From assembly GCF_025770735.1 (NCBI RefSeq), contig NZ_JAODPB010000003.1:496001-560000 (forward strand): a stretch of 64,000 nucleotides of DNA. The letters are read 5' to 3'. Shown piece after piece: positions 8,879 through 17,736 of this stretch. Below the pieces are notes generated by a model that was not told the DNA's origin, ran no database searches, and was given only the letters and a program-made list of their open reading frames with translations. The position numbers were made by a program, and so were the translations under genes. How positions within the stretch are numbered: the stretch's first letter is position 1; each line of letters starts with the position of its first letter. The stretch is from Shouchella tritolerans (GTDB lineage Bacteria > Bacillota > Bacilli > Bacillales > Bacillaceae_D).

Positions 8879-10243
8879 GTGCGAGCCATTTTTCATTTAT
8901 ATTTTCTAATCGTCCTTCTATATATAACTGACCAGATATACCATACTCCATGGGTTCAAACGGTGAGTGGTATTCTCGCATTCATTGTTATAGTCGTTAA
9001 TATTCGAAGAGCTCGTCAGCTATACTTATGGGCTGGCCTTTCTTTCTTCTTATTAGGGTTTCTTTTTTATTTTATTTATGTCCCAAAAGAAGTTGTTTTT
9101 TTTAACTTGTTTGGCTCAATGACTGGATTGTTGGCACTTTTGTTTGTTTTACCGTTTATGAGCACCATTATAGCAGCAGGCAAGTACGACCGCGCACTTG
9201 GGCAAATGATTAGCAAGCCTCCTAAATTAAACATGGTTCGGCTATATCGACGCACATCGGTGATGTCGTATATGCTGACGCTATTTTTAAATGTGGCCAC
9301 TGTCCCGGTTGTTGTGGCGACGGTCAAGAGCAAGCTTAGCCAAGTCAGCTCTGCTGTCATCCAACGCTTTTTTGCCCACAGTATATTGCGGGCATATGCC
9401 CTTGTTTTGTTATGGAGCCCTACGGAAATTCTCGTCGCTTCCACGATTGATTTGACAGGTACAAATTATGTGGCGTTGTTGCCGACGCTACTTGTAATAA
9501 GCGTCCTGTTTCTCTCAATTGACTGGTTTTTGCACAACCGCCAATTAAAAGGGGGCGAGCTTATTGTACAGCAGGAACAAATAGGGAATCCTAAATTATT
9601 GCGGCGGAAATTAATGCAGCTCGCAATAGCGATTACGGGTTTTATCGTTTTGCTTCTTGCTGTAAATGCGTTTATCCCGCAATCATTTTTATTTTCGGTA
9701 ACCGTGCTTATTATCCCATTCACGTTTTTATGGGCAGTGGTGATTAAAAGGCCAAGGCGCTTTAAAAAACTTGCTTTTCTCTATTTAAAGGGCAATACGA
9801 CACAGCTTCACAGCTTGTTTTTCTTGTTTTTGGCGGCAGGCTTTTTTGTGGAAGTGTTTCCTTACACAATTTGGTTTGAGTATATGAATGCCTTTTTTGC
9901 TTTTACTTATCAAGAAGGATCGTTGTTTTTGTTTTATTTGCTTGTTGGATTATGCGTTTTTGGCTTTGCCCTTATCGGCTTCCATCCTCTTATTTCAATT
10001 GCGATTCTATCACCGTTTTTACAAGAACAAGTTGCGGCCTATCCTTACGGCATCAGCCTATTGCTCATTGGCGTTGGACTTGGCACAGTCATGATAGGCC
10101 CATTTAATGTTACACCAACGATTTTGGCGATGCAGCTAAATGCCAATCCGTACAGCATTATCCGTAAGAACGTTGCGTTTGCTTTTAGCTATTTATTGTT
10201 TATTGTTGTGATTGCCTATGTGTGTAGCCTGTTGATTGCATGA
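8879..10243 (+). CDS. Multi-pass membrane protein, possible ion-transporter-type permease
   Basis: A 454-residue protein with about 12 hydrophobic segments along its whole length and little soluble sequence. Polar turns such as LLWSPTEILVASTIDLTGTN near residue 180 and GTVMIGPFNVTPTILAMQLN near 405 sit between helices, as in permeases of the ion-transporter (IT) superfamily, but I cannot assign a family firmly. The start is unusual. GTG at 8879 directly abuts the GGGAGG ribosome binding site. An ATT at 8888 would sit 6 bases after a full GGAGGTG. An in-frame TAG just upstream rules out earlier starts. Confidence 0.65.
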   Translation: MRAIFHLYFLIVLLYITDQIYHTPWVQTVSGILAFIVIVVNIRRARQLYLWAGLSFFLLGFLFYFIYVPKEVVFFNLFGSMTGLLALLFVLPFMSTIIAAGKYDRALGQMISKPPKLNMVRLYRRTSVMSYMLTLFLNVATVPVVVATVKSKLSQVSSAVIQRFFAHSILRAYALVLLWSPTEILVASTIDLTGTNYVALLPTLLVISVLFLSIDWFLHNRQLKGGELIVQQEQIGNPKLLRRKLMQLAIAITGFIVLLLAVNAFIPQSFLFSVTVLIIPFTFLWAVVIKRPRRFKKLAFLYLKGNTTQLHSLFFLFLAAGFFVEVFPYTIWFEYMNAFFAFTYQEGSLFLFYLLVGLCVFGFALIGFHPLISIAILSPFLQEQVAAYPYGISLLLIGVGLGTVMIGPFNVTPTILAMQLNANPYSIIRKNVAFAFSYLLFIVVIAYVCSLLIA

Positions 10244-10302
10244 ATACATGGCGTGCTGCTAATGGTGACGTACTTCTATCGGGCAAATCGGTTTACGCAA
10301 TG

Positions 10303-11205
10303 TTAACAGTGAAAAGGCAGTTCCTTCCCTTCTTGAAGAAGTGCTAACTGTTTTTGGACCATTTCAGCCTTGCTTTTCAAGCCAACAGTTTGAAAGAGTG
10401 TAAAGGACAGTTGCAAATCCAATAGCGCTTCTTCTTGTTGGCCAAGGCGGTGAAACGATTTGCCGCGCATGTAATGAAGTTCTCCTTTAATAGGCAAATA
10501 GTCGTTTTCACTCGTGAGTTTCAGTCCTTTATCTGCATATTCAATCGCTTGGTAGAAATCGTTGCTTTCATATAACAACTGTACCAAATGGTCATATATA
10601 CGCAAATAGAGGGCGAGGTTTGTATGGGCAGTTTTTGGACAAGGTGTTTTTAAGGCTTGTTTAAAAAGGCGTATCGCTTGGTCATTGTTGCCCTCTTCAG
10701 AATGGAGCAGCGCTAAACGGATAAGAATCCCTAGCTCTTGGGCGCTAGGCGTTGATTTAGTAGCATATCCTGTAGCGTTTAACGCGCTGTTGAGCAATTG
10801 CATTGCTTCGTGTTGATTATCGTCTACATAGTAAACAATAATTGCTTGATGCCAAAGCAGAAACTGTCGTAGTTTAGGTGACTGAAAAGTTGGGTTATTC
10901 AGGTGCTCAACCACAAGTGCTTTCACTGCCGCAAAGTCATCACGACGGATCGCATGCCTAATCTCTTCCAGAATGAAGGAAACCCAATCATCGACTGGTT
11001 TTTTCGTTTCTAACAGCAATTCATCTAGCTTTAAGCCTAGTACATCGGCCAAGCTAGGATAAGTGGACAACGTTTGTTTACTGGGCTCTCGTTCAATTGG
11101 GCGTAATGACTGGTGACAAACTCTCTCTTCACTCTCGGCTTGGTTGATAGAAACCAAGCTTTTTTCTCCTCCATTGCGTTTTGTCATAAAGGCGTCTTCT
11201 GACAT
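10303..11205 (-). CDS. TPR-type regulator, NprR/PlcR-like, with an eroded HTH
   Basis: A 300-residue protein. Residues about 75-300 are helical repeats of tetratricopeptide type (for example NDQAIRLFKQAL, YQAIEYADKGLKL, EEALLDLQLSF), as in peptide-sensing RRNPP regulators such as NprR and PlcR. The first 65 residues align poorly with an XRE helix-turn-helix. INQAESEERVCHQSLRPIE resembles the usual QAELAEGVCHQSTLSRIE with substitutions and one residue missing, while TLSTYPSLADVLGLKLDELL is intact. AGGAGG lies 8 bases before the ATG, so this start is real. DNA binding may be weakened or lost. No candidate signal-peptide gene was seen next to it. Confidence 0.7.
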   Translation of the reverse strand: MSEDAFMTKRNGGEKSLVSINQAESEERVCHQSLRPIEREPSKQTLSTYPSLADVLGLKLDELLLETKKPVDDWVSFILEEIRHAIRRDDFAAVKALVVEHLNNPTFQSPKLRQFLLWHQAIIVYYVDDNQHEAMQLLNSALNATGYATKSTPSAQELGILIRLALLHSEEGNNDQAIRLFKQALKTPCPKTAHTNLALYLRIYDHLVQLLYESNDFYQAIEYADKGLKLTSENDYLPIKGELHYMRGKSFHRLGQQEEALLDLQLSFTLFQTVGLKSKAEMVQKQLALLQEGKELPFHC

Positions 11206-11294
11206 TAGTGCACCTCCTGAATGAGAATAAAGGAATGGACCTTTTATACTAGTTTATAACCTTATTTTTCATATTTTTCAATAGTGATCTGATG

Positions 11295-11308
11295 ATTATC
11301 ACGATAAT
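11295..11308. promoter_or_regulatory. ATTATC-N2-GATAAT inverted repeat
   Basis: A perfect 6-2-6 inverted repeat in the divergent region between the TPR regulator and the MOSC gene. Together with the flanking TGATG and GATAA it is partly Fur-box-like. Which gene it serves is unknown. Confidence 0.35.
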
Positions 11309-11477
11309 GATAAAAAAATGAGGCAAGAATGAAACGGAAGAACGGTTGTTGTCCTTAATGTTGCAAAGCCGAAGAGGGAAGACATACGTTGCCCAAATAT
11401 GTATAAAACGAGAAAACATGCGATAATGGAGCAAACGAAAAAACGACGTTTTGTCTTGAAAAGGAGTGTAATAGAAG

Positions 11478-12134
11478 ATGACAAGTTCGATAAAAATAGA
11501 GAGGCTGTCGATTGGAAAGCCAAAAACGCTCGATTATGGCGACGGCAAACAGATGGTTAGCGGCATCCAGAAACAGCAAACAGAAGCGGTGTTTTTGTCT
11601 AAAAATGGCTTTGAAAGGGATGATGTTGCCGATAAGAAAAACCACGGCGGCCCAGATCGAGCGGTTTGCCTATATCCGTACGAACATTATGCAAAATGGG
11701 AAAAAGAATTTGGAAAGCCCCTTCCTCCAGCAGCTTTTGGCGAAAACGTGACGGTGACGAATATGCTAGAAAAAGATGTCCACATAGGAGATATTTTTCA
11801 ATTAGGAGAGGCGATCATTCAAATCACACAAGCACGCAACCCATGCAGCACGATCGACAAACACACGGGGTTTAACTCGCTATTAAAACGAATTGTTGAA
11901 ACAGGATATACTGGTTATTTAGCCCGTGTGCTCCATGAAGGTATTGTACGAACTGATGGGGAAGTTGCACTTCTTGATCCTCATCCTGACAAAGTGTCGG
12001 TTTTGTTTGTCTGTGAAACGTATTTCCGCAAGCCAACAGACAAGCAGTCGATGGAACGAATTTTAGCAGTCGATGCTCTAGCGGACGAATGGAAAGGGAA
12101 AATGCGAAAAAGGTTGGCGAAGTTGCAATCGTAA
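11478..12134 (+). CDS. MOSC domain protein, YiiM-like
   Basis: A 218-residue MOSC (molybdenum cofactor sulfurase C-terminal) domain protein. The segments KKNHGGPDRAVCLYPYEHY, PAAFGENVTVTNM, and ITQARNPCSTIDKH with the conserved Cys are the hallmarks of the stand-alone YiiM/MOSC fold, whose relatives bind molybdopterin and act in reduction of N-hydroxylated compounds. The C-terminus carries a short 3-alpha extension. AAAGGAG lies before the ATG. It is monocistronic between a divergent regulator and a 265-base gap. Confidence 0.88.
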   Translation: MTSSIKIERLSIGKPKTLDYGDGKQMVSGIQKQQTEAVFLSKNGFERDDVADKKNHGGPDRAVCLYPYEHYAKWEKEFGKPLPPAAFGENVTVTNMLEKDVHIGDIFQLGEAIIQITQARNPCSTIDKHTGFNSLLKRIVETGYTGYLARVLHEGIVRTDGEVALLDPHPDKVSVLFVCETYFRKPTDKQSMERILAVDALADEWKGKMRKRLAKLQS

Positions 12135-12186
12135 GACTGCAAAAGTCAAAGCAAAGATCTATCTTGTGGATACGACTATATCTTCT

Positions 12187-12306
12187 GCAGGTGCTACGGT
12201 TATTCTCATTACTCCAACTGTATAGTTCAGCACCTGCCGAACCGAACCAGAAGCAGAGTCCCAGAAAAAGGAATTGACCAAATCAGCCTCTAACAATGGA
12301 GGCTGA
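12187..12306. other. Gap with two inverted repeats after the MOSC gene
   Basis: GCAGGTGCT (12187-12195) is matched by AGCACCTGC (12229-12237), and TCAGCCTC (12283-12290) by GAGGCTGA (12299-12306). The second is a compact hairpin that could end MOSC transcription although its T run is short. No gene was seen here. Confidence 0.5.
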
Positions 12307-12399
12307 TAATTAACGATTGCGCTAAAGTCCTTATTAACGGAGGGTTCTTTTATTCATTAGTAACCACACCAGCGTAGGTAGAAAATCGGTAAAGTTCTA

Positions 12400-12945
12400 T
12401 TATGATAACTCGTTCTCCGTGATTTCTGTATCGATTTCCTTTAAAATTTCATGAAACCAGGCCACGTTCACTTTATGGTGTGAAAGGGAATTTTCTAACA
12501 TACGGCGGAAATTTTTCATAAGATTTGCCCGATTTGTCAAAGTGTCCTCTAAGAGAGCAATTTTTTTCTCTGTTTGTTTAATTTGAACAAGAACGAGTTC
12601 TTTCATCTTTTCTTTGTCGTATTCACCTTCGAAAAGCATTGCGCTATAAAAAGATAGATTTATATAATCTGTTTTTGACCCGTACTTTGTCATTAAACGA
12701 TTAAACTCCTCCACTCCTAAATCGGTAAGAATGTATTTGTTTTTTTCTCTCGATTCAGCTTCTCTTTCTTCAACAATGCGTTGAATCATTCTTTTTTCCT
12801 CTAACTGTTGAATATTGTAATAAAATGACCCTTTGGTGTAATTGACGACAAACTTGTAATGTCTCTCATTCATAATGGCCAGAAGCTCATACCCGTAGGA
12901 ACCTGGTTTTTCTTTTAACAAACCTAAAATTAATAGTGGGATCAA
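12400..12945 (-). CDS. PadR family transcriptional regulator
   Basis: A 181-residue regulator. Residues 1-85 form the PadR winged helix (MIPLLILGLLKEKPGSYGYE, then KGSFYYNIQQLEEKRMIQRI and YILTDLGVEEF), and a C-terminal helical dimerisation part follows, as in the Vir/PadR group with an extra domain. PadR proteins repress nearby enzyme genes and respond to small aromatic or other ligands. It starts 4 bases after the esterase stop codon, so both are on one mRNA. Two palindromes in the shared promoter are its likely operators, which would make the operon autoregulated. Confidence 0.88.
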   Translation of the reverse strand: MIPLLILGLLKEKPGSYGYELLAIMNERHYKFVVNYTKGSFYYNIQQLEEKRMIQRIVEEREAESREKNKYILTDLGVEEFNRLMTKYGSKTDYINLSFYSAMLFEGEYDKEKMKELVLVQIKQTEKKIALLEDTLTNRANLMKNFRRMLENSLSHHKVNVAWFHEILKEIDTEITENELS

Positions 12946-12949
12946 TGGA

Positions 12950-13801
12950 TCACTCCTCGCTTTGATTGATTTTGGAAATATGAGAAGAAAACTCTTTAAA
13001 ACTCAATTGTCCTAAAGCAAACTTCGTACTTTGAACAAACATGGCTTCATTTTTAGTAAGTTCACGCTTTGCTTCCTTAGCAATCCATTCATCCTCGATG
13101 TCCAAAGGATCTATAACGTGTTTTTGTTTTGAAAAAGCTTCATAATACCGTAGTCCAAATTTCCTTTGGGAGGTCGCATCAATATGAATGCCATCTGGAT
13201 TTGCTGTCAAGCCTTTTGATGTTACAAAGTAGCAGTTTTCTTCGTTATCAGCAATTTTATACAAAATCTGGTTTATTTGCTTAAACTCTACAGCGTTTTT
13301 TCCAAATCCGCTCTCTCCAAGATAACGCCCTAATTCACCGACAATAATAGGGATATTTGGTACATTCAATTTTTCTCTCAAATGTATAAATAATGAGAGC
13401 AACTTATTCTCATATGTCTTAAAACGTTCTCCGAAACTGTCACTTTCTCCTTGGTGCCATAATATCCCTATTAATTCACTCGTTTCCGTAGCGAACGTTG
13501 CTTCAGAGATCGCATGTCTGACCAGTGGACCGTCTATTGTCCACTCATCAATAGAGCTACCTCCTTCCGCACATGGAATTAACCCAATGGATTCACCTGG
13601 ATGATCCGTTGTCCAAGCCTGAGCAAAAGAAGCGGCTGGCCCAATACCAGATACATGCCGATCAAAATGGAGGGGTTCAGCCATCATTTGCCATCTGCCA
13701 TTCCGCAACATATGGATGTGCTCATTATAAATAGGCGGTACGTCTTCAACAAATCCTCTTCCCGCCATATTTGATTGTCCGATTAATAAAATTGATTTCA
13801 T
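12950..13801 (-). CDS. Sialate O-acetylesterase-like (SASA/DUF303) hydrolase
   Basis: A 283-residue SGNH-type esterase. The nucleophile block is LLIGQSNMAGRG at residue 5, followed by GPAASFAQAW, IPCAEGGSSIDEW, the family motif ILWHQGESDS, and a C-terminal Asp-His pair in NPDGIHIDATSQRKFG. This matches the carbohydrate acetyl-esterase SASA domain, which removes acetyl groups from sugars. No signal peptide is present, so it should act in the cytoplasm. The ATG at 13801 is chosen because GAAGG precedes it and the next bases begin the conserved fold; longer in-frame extension upstream crosses the promoter. It is cotranscribed with padR. Confidence 0.85.
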   Translation of the reverse strand: MKSILLIGQSNMAGRGFVEDVPPIYNEHIHMLRNGRWQMMAEPLHFDRHVSGIGPAASFAQAWTTDHPGESIGLIPCAEGGSSIDEWTIDGPLVRHAISEATFATETSELIGILWHQGESDSFGERFKTYENKLLSLFIHLREKLNVPNIPIIVGELGRYLGESGFGKNAVEFKQINQILYKIADNEENCYFVTSKGLTANPDGIHIDATSQRKFGLRYYEAFSKQKHVIDPLDIEDEWIAKEAKRELTKNEAMFVQSTKFALGQLSFKEFSSHISKINQSEE

Positions 13802-13827
13802 CGTAAAACCTTCTTTCTTTGATTGCG

Positions 13828-13881
13828 ACAGTCTAATTAGACTGTAACGCTGAGTATGAGGTCTAATTAGACTTTTGTCAA
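13828..13881 (-). promoter_or_regulatory. Esterase-padR promoter with two palindromic operators
   Basis: On the minus strand TTGACA (13876-13881), 17 bases, and CATACT (13853-13858) form a promoter. The palindrome GTCTAATTAGAC (13861-13872) fills the spacer. The perfect 18-base palindrome ACAGTCTAATTAGACTGT (13828-13845) lies just downstream of the expected start. Their centres are 30 bases apart. This is a textbook repressor layout, most likely for the PadR protein. Confidence 0.8.
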
Positions 13882-14007
13882 GACAAGTTGCTTGATTGCC
13901 CCCTAACGAAACTTTTTCTAGCTCCATTTGAACATCGACGGGCTTTTTGAATTTTGCTGTAACAATAAGGGACTGACTTTTCATGATCGACAAAGGTTTG
14001 TATTTTC

Positions 14008-14064
14008 TTGAACGGTGTTCAATCAAATTAACCCATTGACAGTCTATTCGAACACAGTTAGAAT
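14008..14064 (+). promoter_or_regulatory. Promoter and inverted repeat of the cys operon
   Basis: TTGACA (14036-14041), a 17-base spacer and TAGAAT (14059-14064) form a near-consensus sigma-A promoter. Fourteen bases upstream is TTGAAC-GGT-GTTCAA (14008-14022), a perfect 6-3-6 inverted repeat that could bind a sulfur regulator. The leader is only about 50 bases, too short for an S-box riboswitch. Confidence 0.75.
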
Positions 14065-14121
14065 TTTTATAAATCATATCAACTTACATGGGTTTGTCTG
14101 TAAAGGAGAAAGGGGAGAGTA

Positions 14122-14847
14122 ATGGCTTACGTTTTTGAGCAAATGAAGGCAACCGACTATGAAAAGGTAAATACCAAGTTGGAAAATCGGGATAGCCTGG
14201 ATATTTTGCGTTGGGCGAATCAAACGTATGGTGAAAAGCTCGTGTACGCTTGCAGTTTTGGAGCCGAAGCCATGGTGCTGCTTGACTTGTTGTCAAAGGT
14301 GCAAAAAGAAGCCCACATTTTATTTTTAGATACAGATTTTCATTTTACAGAAACATATGAATTGATCGAACGTGTAAAGGCACGATACCCGAATTTTCGT
14401 ATCAACATGGCTAAGCCAGCTTTGTCTCCAGAGGAACAAGCGAAACGTTACGGCGAGGAGCTATGGCTTAGAAACCCAGACCAGTGCTGCCAAATTCGAA
14501 AATTGGATGTGCTGGCTCGTGAGCTTGAGCCTTACGATGCTTGGCTGTCAGGGTTAAGGCGTGAGCAGTCTCCGACACGAGCAAATACCGAGTTTGTTAA
14601 TCAGGATAAACGCTTTAAAAAGGTGAAGGTTTGTCCGTTGATCCATTGGACGGAAGAAGAAATATGGATGTACATTAAATTGCATCAATTGCCTTACAAT
14701 GAGCTGCACGACCATCACTACCCGAGCATTGGCTGTACGTACTGCACGAAGGCGGTCATGCCTGGGGAAGATGCTCGAAGTGGCCGCTGGGCGGGAACAG
14801 GAAAAACAGAATGCGGGTTGCATGCACCAACGAAAGGGGATTCATGA
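14122..14847 (+). CDS. cysH: Phosphoadenylyl/adenylyl-sulfate reductase CysH
   Basis: A 241-residue reductase that converts APS or PAPS to sulfite using thioredoxin. The PP-loop-like nucleotide site is near residue 35 (YACSFGAEAMVLLD), and LDTDFHFTETY follows. A Cys pair (CCQIRK) and CTYC provide four cysteines, the set that binds the [4Fe-4S] cluster in APS-reducing members, and the catalytic Cys lies in ECGLH at the C-terminus. Bacillus CysH accepts both APS and PAPS, and cysC in the same operon fits that. First gene of the nine-gene cys unit; GGGGAGAG precedes the ATG, and the stop abuts the sat start. Confidence 0.95.
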   Translation: MAYVFEQMKATDYEKVNTKLENRDSLDILRWANQTYGEKLVYACSFGAEAMVLLDLLSKVQKEAHILFLDTDFHFTETYELIERVKARYPNFRINMAKPALSPEEQAKRYGEELWLRNPDQCCQIRKLDVLARELEPYDAWLSGLRREQSPTRANTEFVNQDKRFKKVKVCPLIHWTEEEIWMYIKLHQLPYNELHDHHYPSIGCTYCTKAVMPGEDARSGRWAGTGKTECGLHAPTKGDS

Positions 14848-15966
14848 ATGGAAGCGGTAAAAGAGACAGAACTTGTTCAATTATATGATCCGGCTTATGA
14901 TACAACAGGCATCACAAACGAGATTGCACTTGATGGTTTTGCCCTCTCTGACTTGGAGTTACTTGGAATTGGCGGTTTTACACCGCTAACTGGCTTTTTA
15001 AACGAAGATGATTATCATTCTGTTGTCAAATCAATGCGATTAGCGAATGGAGCGCCTTGGAGCATTCCGATTTCACTGCCAGTTACCGCTGATGAGGCTT
15101 CTGCCTTGGGTGTTGGTGAACGTGCAAAGCTCGTTTACAAGAACGAAACTTACGGCGTCATTGAAATCGAATCGATTTATACGCCTGATAAAAAAGTCGA
15201 AGCTCAGGAAGTATACCGTACGACGGACGAAGCCCACCCTGGAGTAGCAAAAATGTATGCACGACCGCCGGTTTATGTAGGCGGGCCGATTGTATTGACA
15301 AAACGCGTAAATTATGAACGCTTTGCCTCTTACTATATCGACCCAATCGATACGCGGCGGATTTTTGCTGAGAAAGGCTGGAAGACAGTCGTTGGCTTCC
15401 AAACGCGCAATCCTGTGCATCGCGCCCATGAATACATCCAAAAAGCAGCTCTTGAAACGGTTGACGGGCTGTTCTTGAATCCGCTTGTCGGTGAAACAAA
15501 GGCAGGGGACATTCCAGCCGGTGTACGAATGAAAAGCTATGAAGTGTTGCTTAAAAACTATTATCCAAAAAACCGTGTCCATTTATCGGTGTTCCCGGCA
15601 GCAATGCGTTATGCCGGTCCCCGGGAAGCTATTTTTCATGCGCTAGTTCGCAAAAATTACGGTTGTACTCATTTTATTGTTGGCCGTGACCATGCAGGTG
15701 TCGGCAATTATTATGGCACCTACGATGCACAAGAAATTTTTAAAGAATTTGAAGAAAGCGAGCTTGGCATTAAGCCATTGTTTTTTGAACATAGTTTTTA
15801 TTGCAAAGCTTGCGGTAACATGGCATCGCAAAAAACATGTCCTCATGAGCCTGAGCACCATGTTATTTTATCAGGGACAAAAGTGCGGCAAATGTTAAAA
15901 GAAGGCGTGCTTCCTCCACAAGAATTCAGCCGCAAAGAAGTGGTTGAAGTGTTGATGCGCGGATAG
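14848..15966 (+). CDS. sat: Sulfate adenylyltransferase (ATP sulfurylase) Sat
   Basis: A 372-residue ATP sulfurylase that makes APS and pyrophosphate from sulfate and ATP. Visible signatures are [14 protein letters not shown] near residue 43, the ATP/sulfate motif [12 protein letters not shown] near 187, and [20 protein letters not shown] near 280. CKACG and CPHEPEHH near residues 320-335 give a Cys/His cluster typical of the bacterial homomeric enzyme. It starts directly after the cysH stop (TGA ATG), so translation is coupled. The length matches Bacillus Sat. It has no fused APS kinase domain; cysC supplies that two genes on. Confidence 0.96.
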   Translation: MEAVKETELVQLYDPAYDTTGITNEIALDGFALSDLELLGIGGFTPLTGFLNEDDYHSVVKSMRLANGAPWSIPISLPVTADEASALGVGERAKLVYKNETYGVIEIESIYTPDKKVEAQEVYRTTDEAHPGVAKMYARPPVYVGGPIVLTKRVNYERFASYYIDPIDTRRIFAEKGWKTVVGFQTRNPVHRAHEYIQKAALETVDGLFLNPLVGETKAGDIPAGVRMKSYEVLLKNYYPKNRVHLSVFPAAMRYAGPREAIFHALVRKNYGCTHFIVGRDHAGVGNYYGTYDAQEIFKEFEESELGIKPLFFEHSFYCKACGNMASQKTCPHEPEHHVILSGTKVRQMLKEGVLPPQEFSRKEVVEVLMRG

Positions 15967-15998
15967 GTGATAGAAAAAAAGAGTAAGAGGGAGCGGCA

Positions 15999-17075
15999 AT
16001 GATGGAGGTGGCAGCATTTGCGATTGCTTTTTTCTTCGCAATGAATATCGGCGCAAGCGGAACAGCAGCAGCGATGGGCCCTGCTTACGGAAGCGGGGCG
16101 ATTAAAAAGAAACGAGTAGCAATGCTTCTTGTTGGTGCTTGCGCTTGGCTTGGCGCGCTGGCAGGAGGCGAAGTGGTGCGGACGATCGGCGAAGGGATTG
16201 TGCCGCCTACTATTATGCAAATGGAAGTCGTTGTCATTGTGTTAGGTGCAGCTTGTTTAACCTTATTTTTTGCTAACCTAATCGGCATTCCCTTGTCAAC
16301 GAGCGAGGTTGTTGTCGGCTCCCTTGTCGGGGCTGGCCTTGCGTATCAAGCCCTTTACTGGCAGCAGCTGCTCATAATTATGAGCTTTTGGATTGTCATT
16401 CCGTTTGCCGCGTTTTTTCTCGCACTCGGGGCTGGAAGAACGATAAAAAAGCATCAAGCCCATTTGCCATTTTTGCGTGGCGATGGAAAATGGCATAAGC
16501 CTCTCACCTTCATTCTAATCGCTTGCGGTTGTCTCGAAGCTTTTTCAGCTGGAATGAACAATGTTGCCAATGCCGTCGGCCCTCTTGTCGGAGTAGGGGC
16601 ACTAGATGTGACAACGGCTGCTATTGCCGGTGGATTTTTTGTTGCCCTTGGCGCCCTTTTACTCGGCGGAAAAGTGCTGGAGACCAATGGCAAACATATT
16701 ACCAATCTTTCGCTGCTGCAAGGAAGTACAGTCTCGTTTACCGGCGGAGGGCTTGTCATCATTGCTTCGATTTTCGGTTTGCCCGTCCCCCTTACGCAAA
16801 TTACGACTGCGGCTATTGTCGGTATCGGCACAGCGGAAAACGGTTTTGTCCTTTGGCAGAAGTCTGTCATCAGGCGGATTCTAAAAGTATGGATTGTATC
16901 GCCTTTGTTTGCGTTGGCTGTTTCCTATAGTTTGATTTTGCTTTTCCGCTCGCAAGACTATTATACACTTGTTGTGATTGTCAGCGTCTTTATCGCGACA
17001 GTAGGTGCAATCAGCTTATACCGGTCGGTCCGCCAAGACAAAGAACAGACGATGCGTGATGGTGAAGGCATATAA
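15999..17075 (+). CDS. cysP: Sulfate permease CysP (PiT family)
   Basis: A 358-residue membrane protein of the inorganic phosphate transporter (PiT) family. The two family repeats are visible: MNIGASGTAAAMGPAYGSGAI near residue 14 and GMNNVANAVGPLVGVGALD near 184. In Bacillus the CysP branch carries sulfate rather than phosphate, and its place between sat and cysC supports sulfate. About ten hydrophobic segments flank a short cytosolic loop rich in charged residues (GRTIKKHQAH). GAGGGAG precedes ATG-ATG; the first is taken. The protein supplies substrate to Sat in the same operon. Confidence 0.92.
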   Translation: MMEVAAFAIAFFFAMNIGASGTAAAMGPAYGSGAIKKKRVAMLLVGACAWLGALAGGEVVRTIGEGIVPPTIMQMEVVVIVLGAACLTLFFANLIGIPLSTSEVVVGSLVGAGLAYQALYWQQLLIIMSFWIVIPFAAFFLALGAGRTIKKHQAHLPFLRGDGKWHKPLTFILIACGCLEAFSAGMNNVANAVGPLVGVGALDVTTAAIAGGFFVALGALLLGGKVLETNGKHITNLSLLQGSTVSFTGGGLVIIASIFGLPVPLTQITTAAIVGIGTAENGFVLWQKSVIRRILKVWIVSPLFALAVSYSLILLFRSQDYYTLVVIVSVFIATVGAISLYRSVRQDKEQTMRDGEGI

Positions 17076-17100
17076 ACAATTTACATAAGGGGAATTTCCT

Positions 17101-17709
17101 ATGACAAAAACGAATTCAAATCTCGTCTGGCATGAAGCGAGCGTCAGTAAACAGGAAAGGCATGCACGTCATAACCATAAAGGCTGCGTGCTTTGGTTTA
17201 CAGGACTTTCAGGTTCGGGAAAATCGACGCTTGCTAATGCTTTGGACCGTTCATTGTTTGATGCGGGGCTGTCAACGTACGTGCTTGACGGAGACAACAT
17301 TCGCCATGGCTTAAATAAGGATTTAGGTTTTTCGGATAGAGATCGGCAGGAAAACATCCGCCGCATTGGAGAAGTTGCCAAATTATTTGTCGATGCTGGT
17401 ACAATTGTATCGACAGCCTTTATTTCGCCGTTTCAGTCTGACAGAGACCAGGCAAGGGCTCTACTAGCAGACGGCGAATTTGTAGAAGTGTATGTGAAAT
17501 GCCCCCTTGAAGAGTGTGAGCGCCGTGACGTCAAAGGGCTTTATAAAAAAGCGCGCAATGGGGAGATTCCTCAATTTACTGGCATTAGTTCCCCTTATGA
17601 GGAGCCGGAAACGCCTGAAATTACCGTCGATACGAGCGTGCAAACAGTGGAAGAATCAGTAGAACAAATCATTGGCTGGCTAGAAAAGCATCATATTCTC
17701 ACTCGGTAA
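17101..17709 (+). CDS. cysC: Adenylyl-sulfate kinase CysC
   Basis: A 202-residue APS kinase that phosphorylates APS to PAPS. The P-loop is [16 protein letters not shown] near residue 36. [20 protein letters not shown] contains the APS-binding and mobile-lid residues, and [23 protein letters not shown] is the second substrate region; strings are shown in part. Length and motifs match stand-alone CysC. GGGGAA lies before the ATG. Its presence means PAPS can be made; since Bacillus CysH can also use APS, the kinase may serve other sulfation needs as well. Confidence 0.95.
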   Translation: MTKTNSNLVWHEASVSKQERHARHNHKGCVLWFTGLSGSGKSTLANALDRSLFDAGLSTYVLDGDNIRHGLNKDLGFSDRDRQENIRRIGEVAKLFVDAGTIVSTAFISPFQSDRDQARALLADGEFVEVYVKCPLEECERRDVKGLYKKARNGEIPQFTGISSPYEEPETPEITVDTSVQTVEESVEQIIGWLEKHHILTR

Positions 17710-17736
17710 AAACGCAGGCAAAGTAAACGGAAGGCA

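Noticed and set aside
14065-14121. S-box riboswitch in the cysH leader, as proposed for some bacilli
   Set aside because: The leader after the clear promoter is only about 50 bases, with no terminator or kink-turn motifs.
15073-15582. 169-codon open frame on the minus strand opposite sat
   Set aside because: It has no ribosome binding site, its protein is rich in Cys, Phe and Arg without domains, and it is opposite a well-supported gene.
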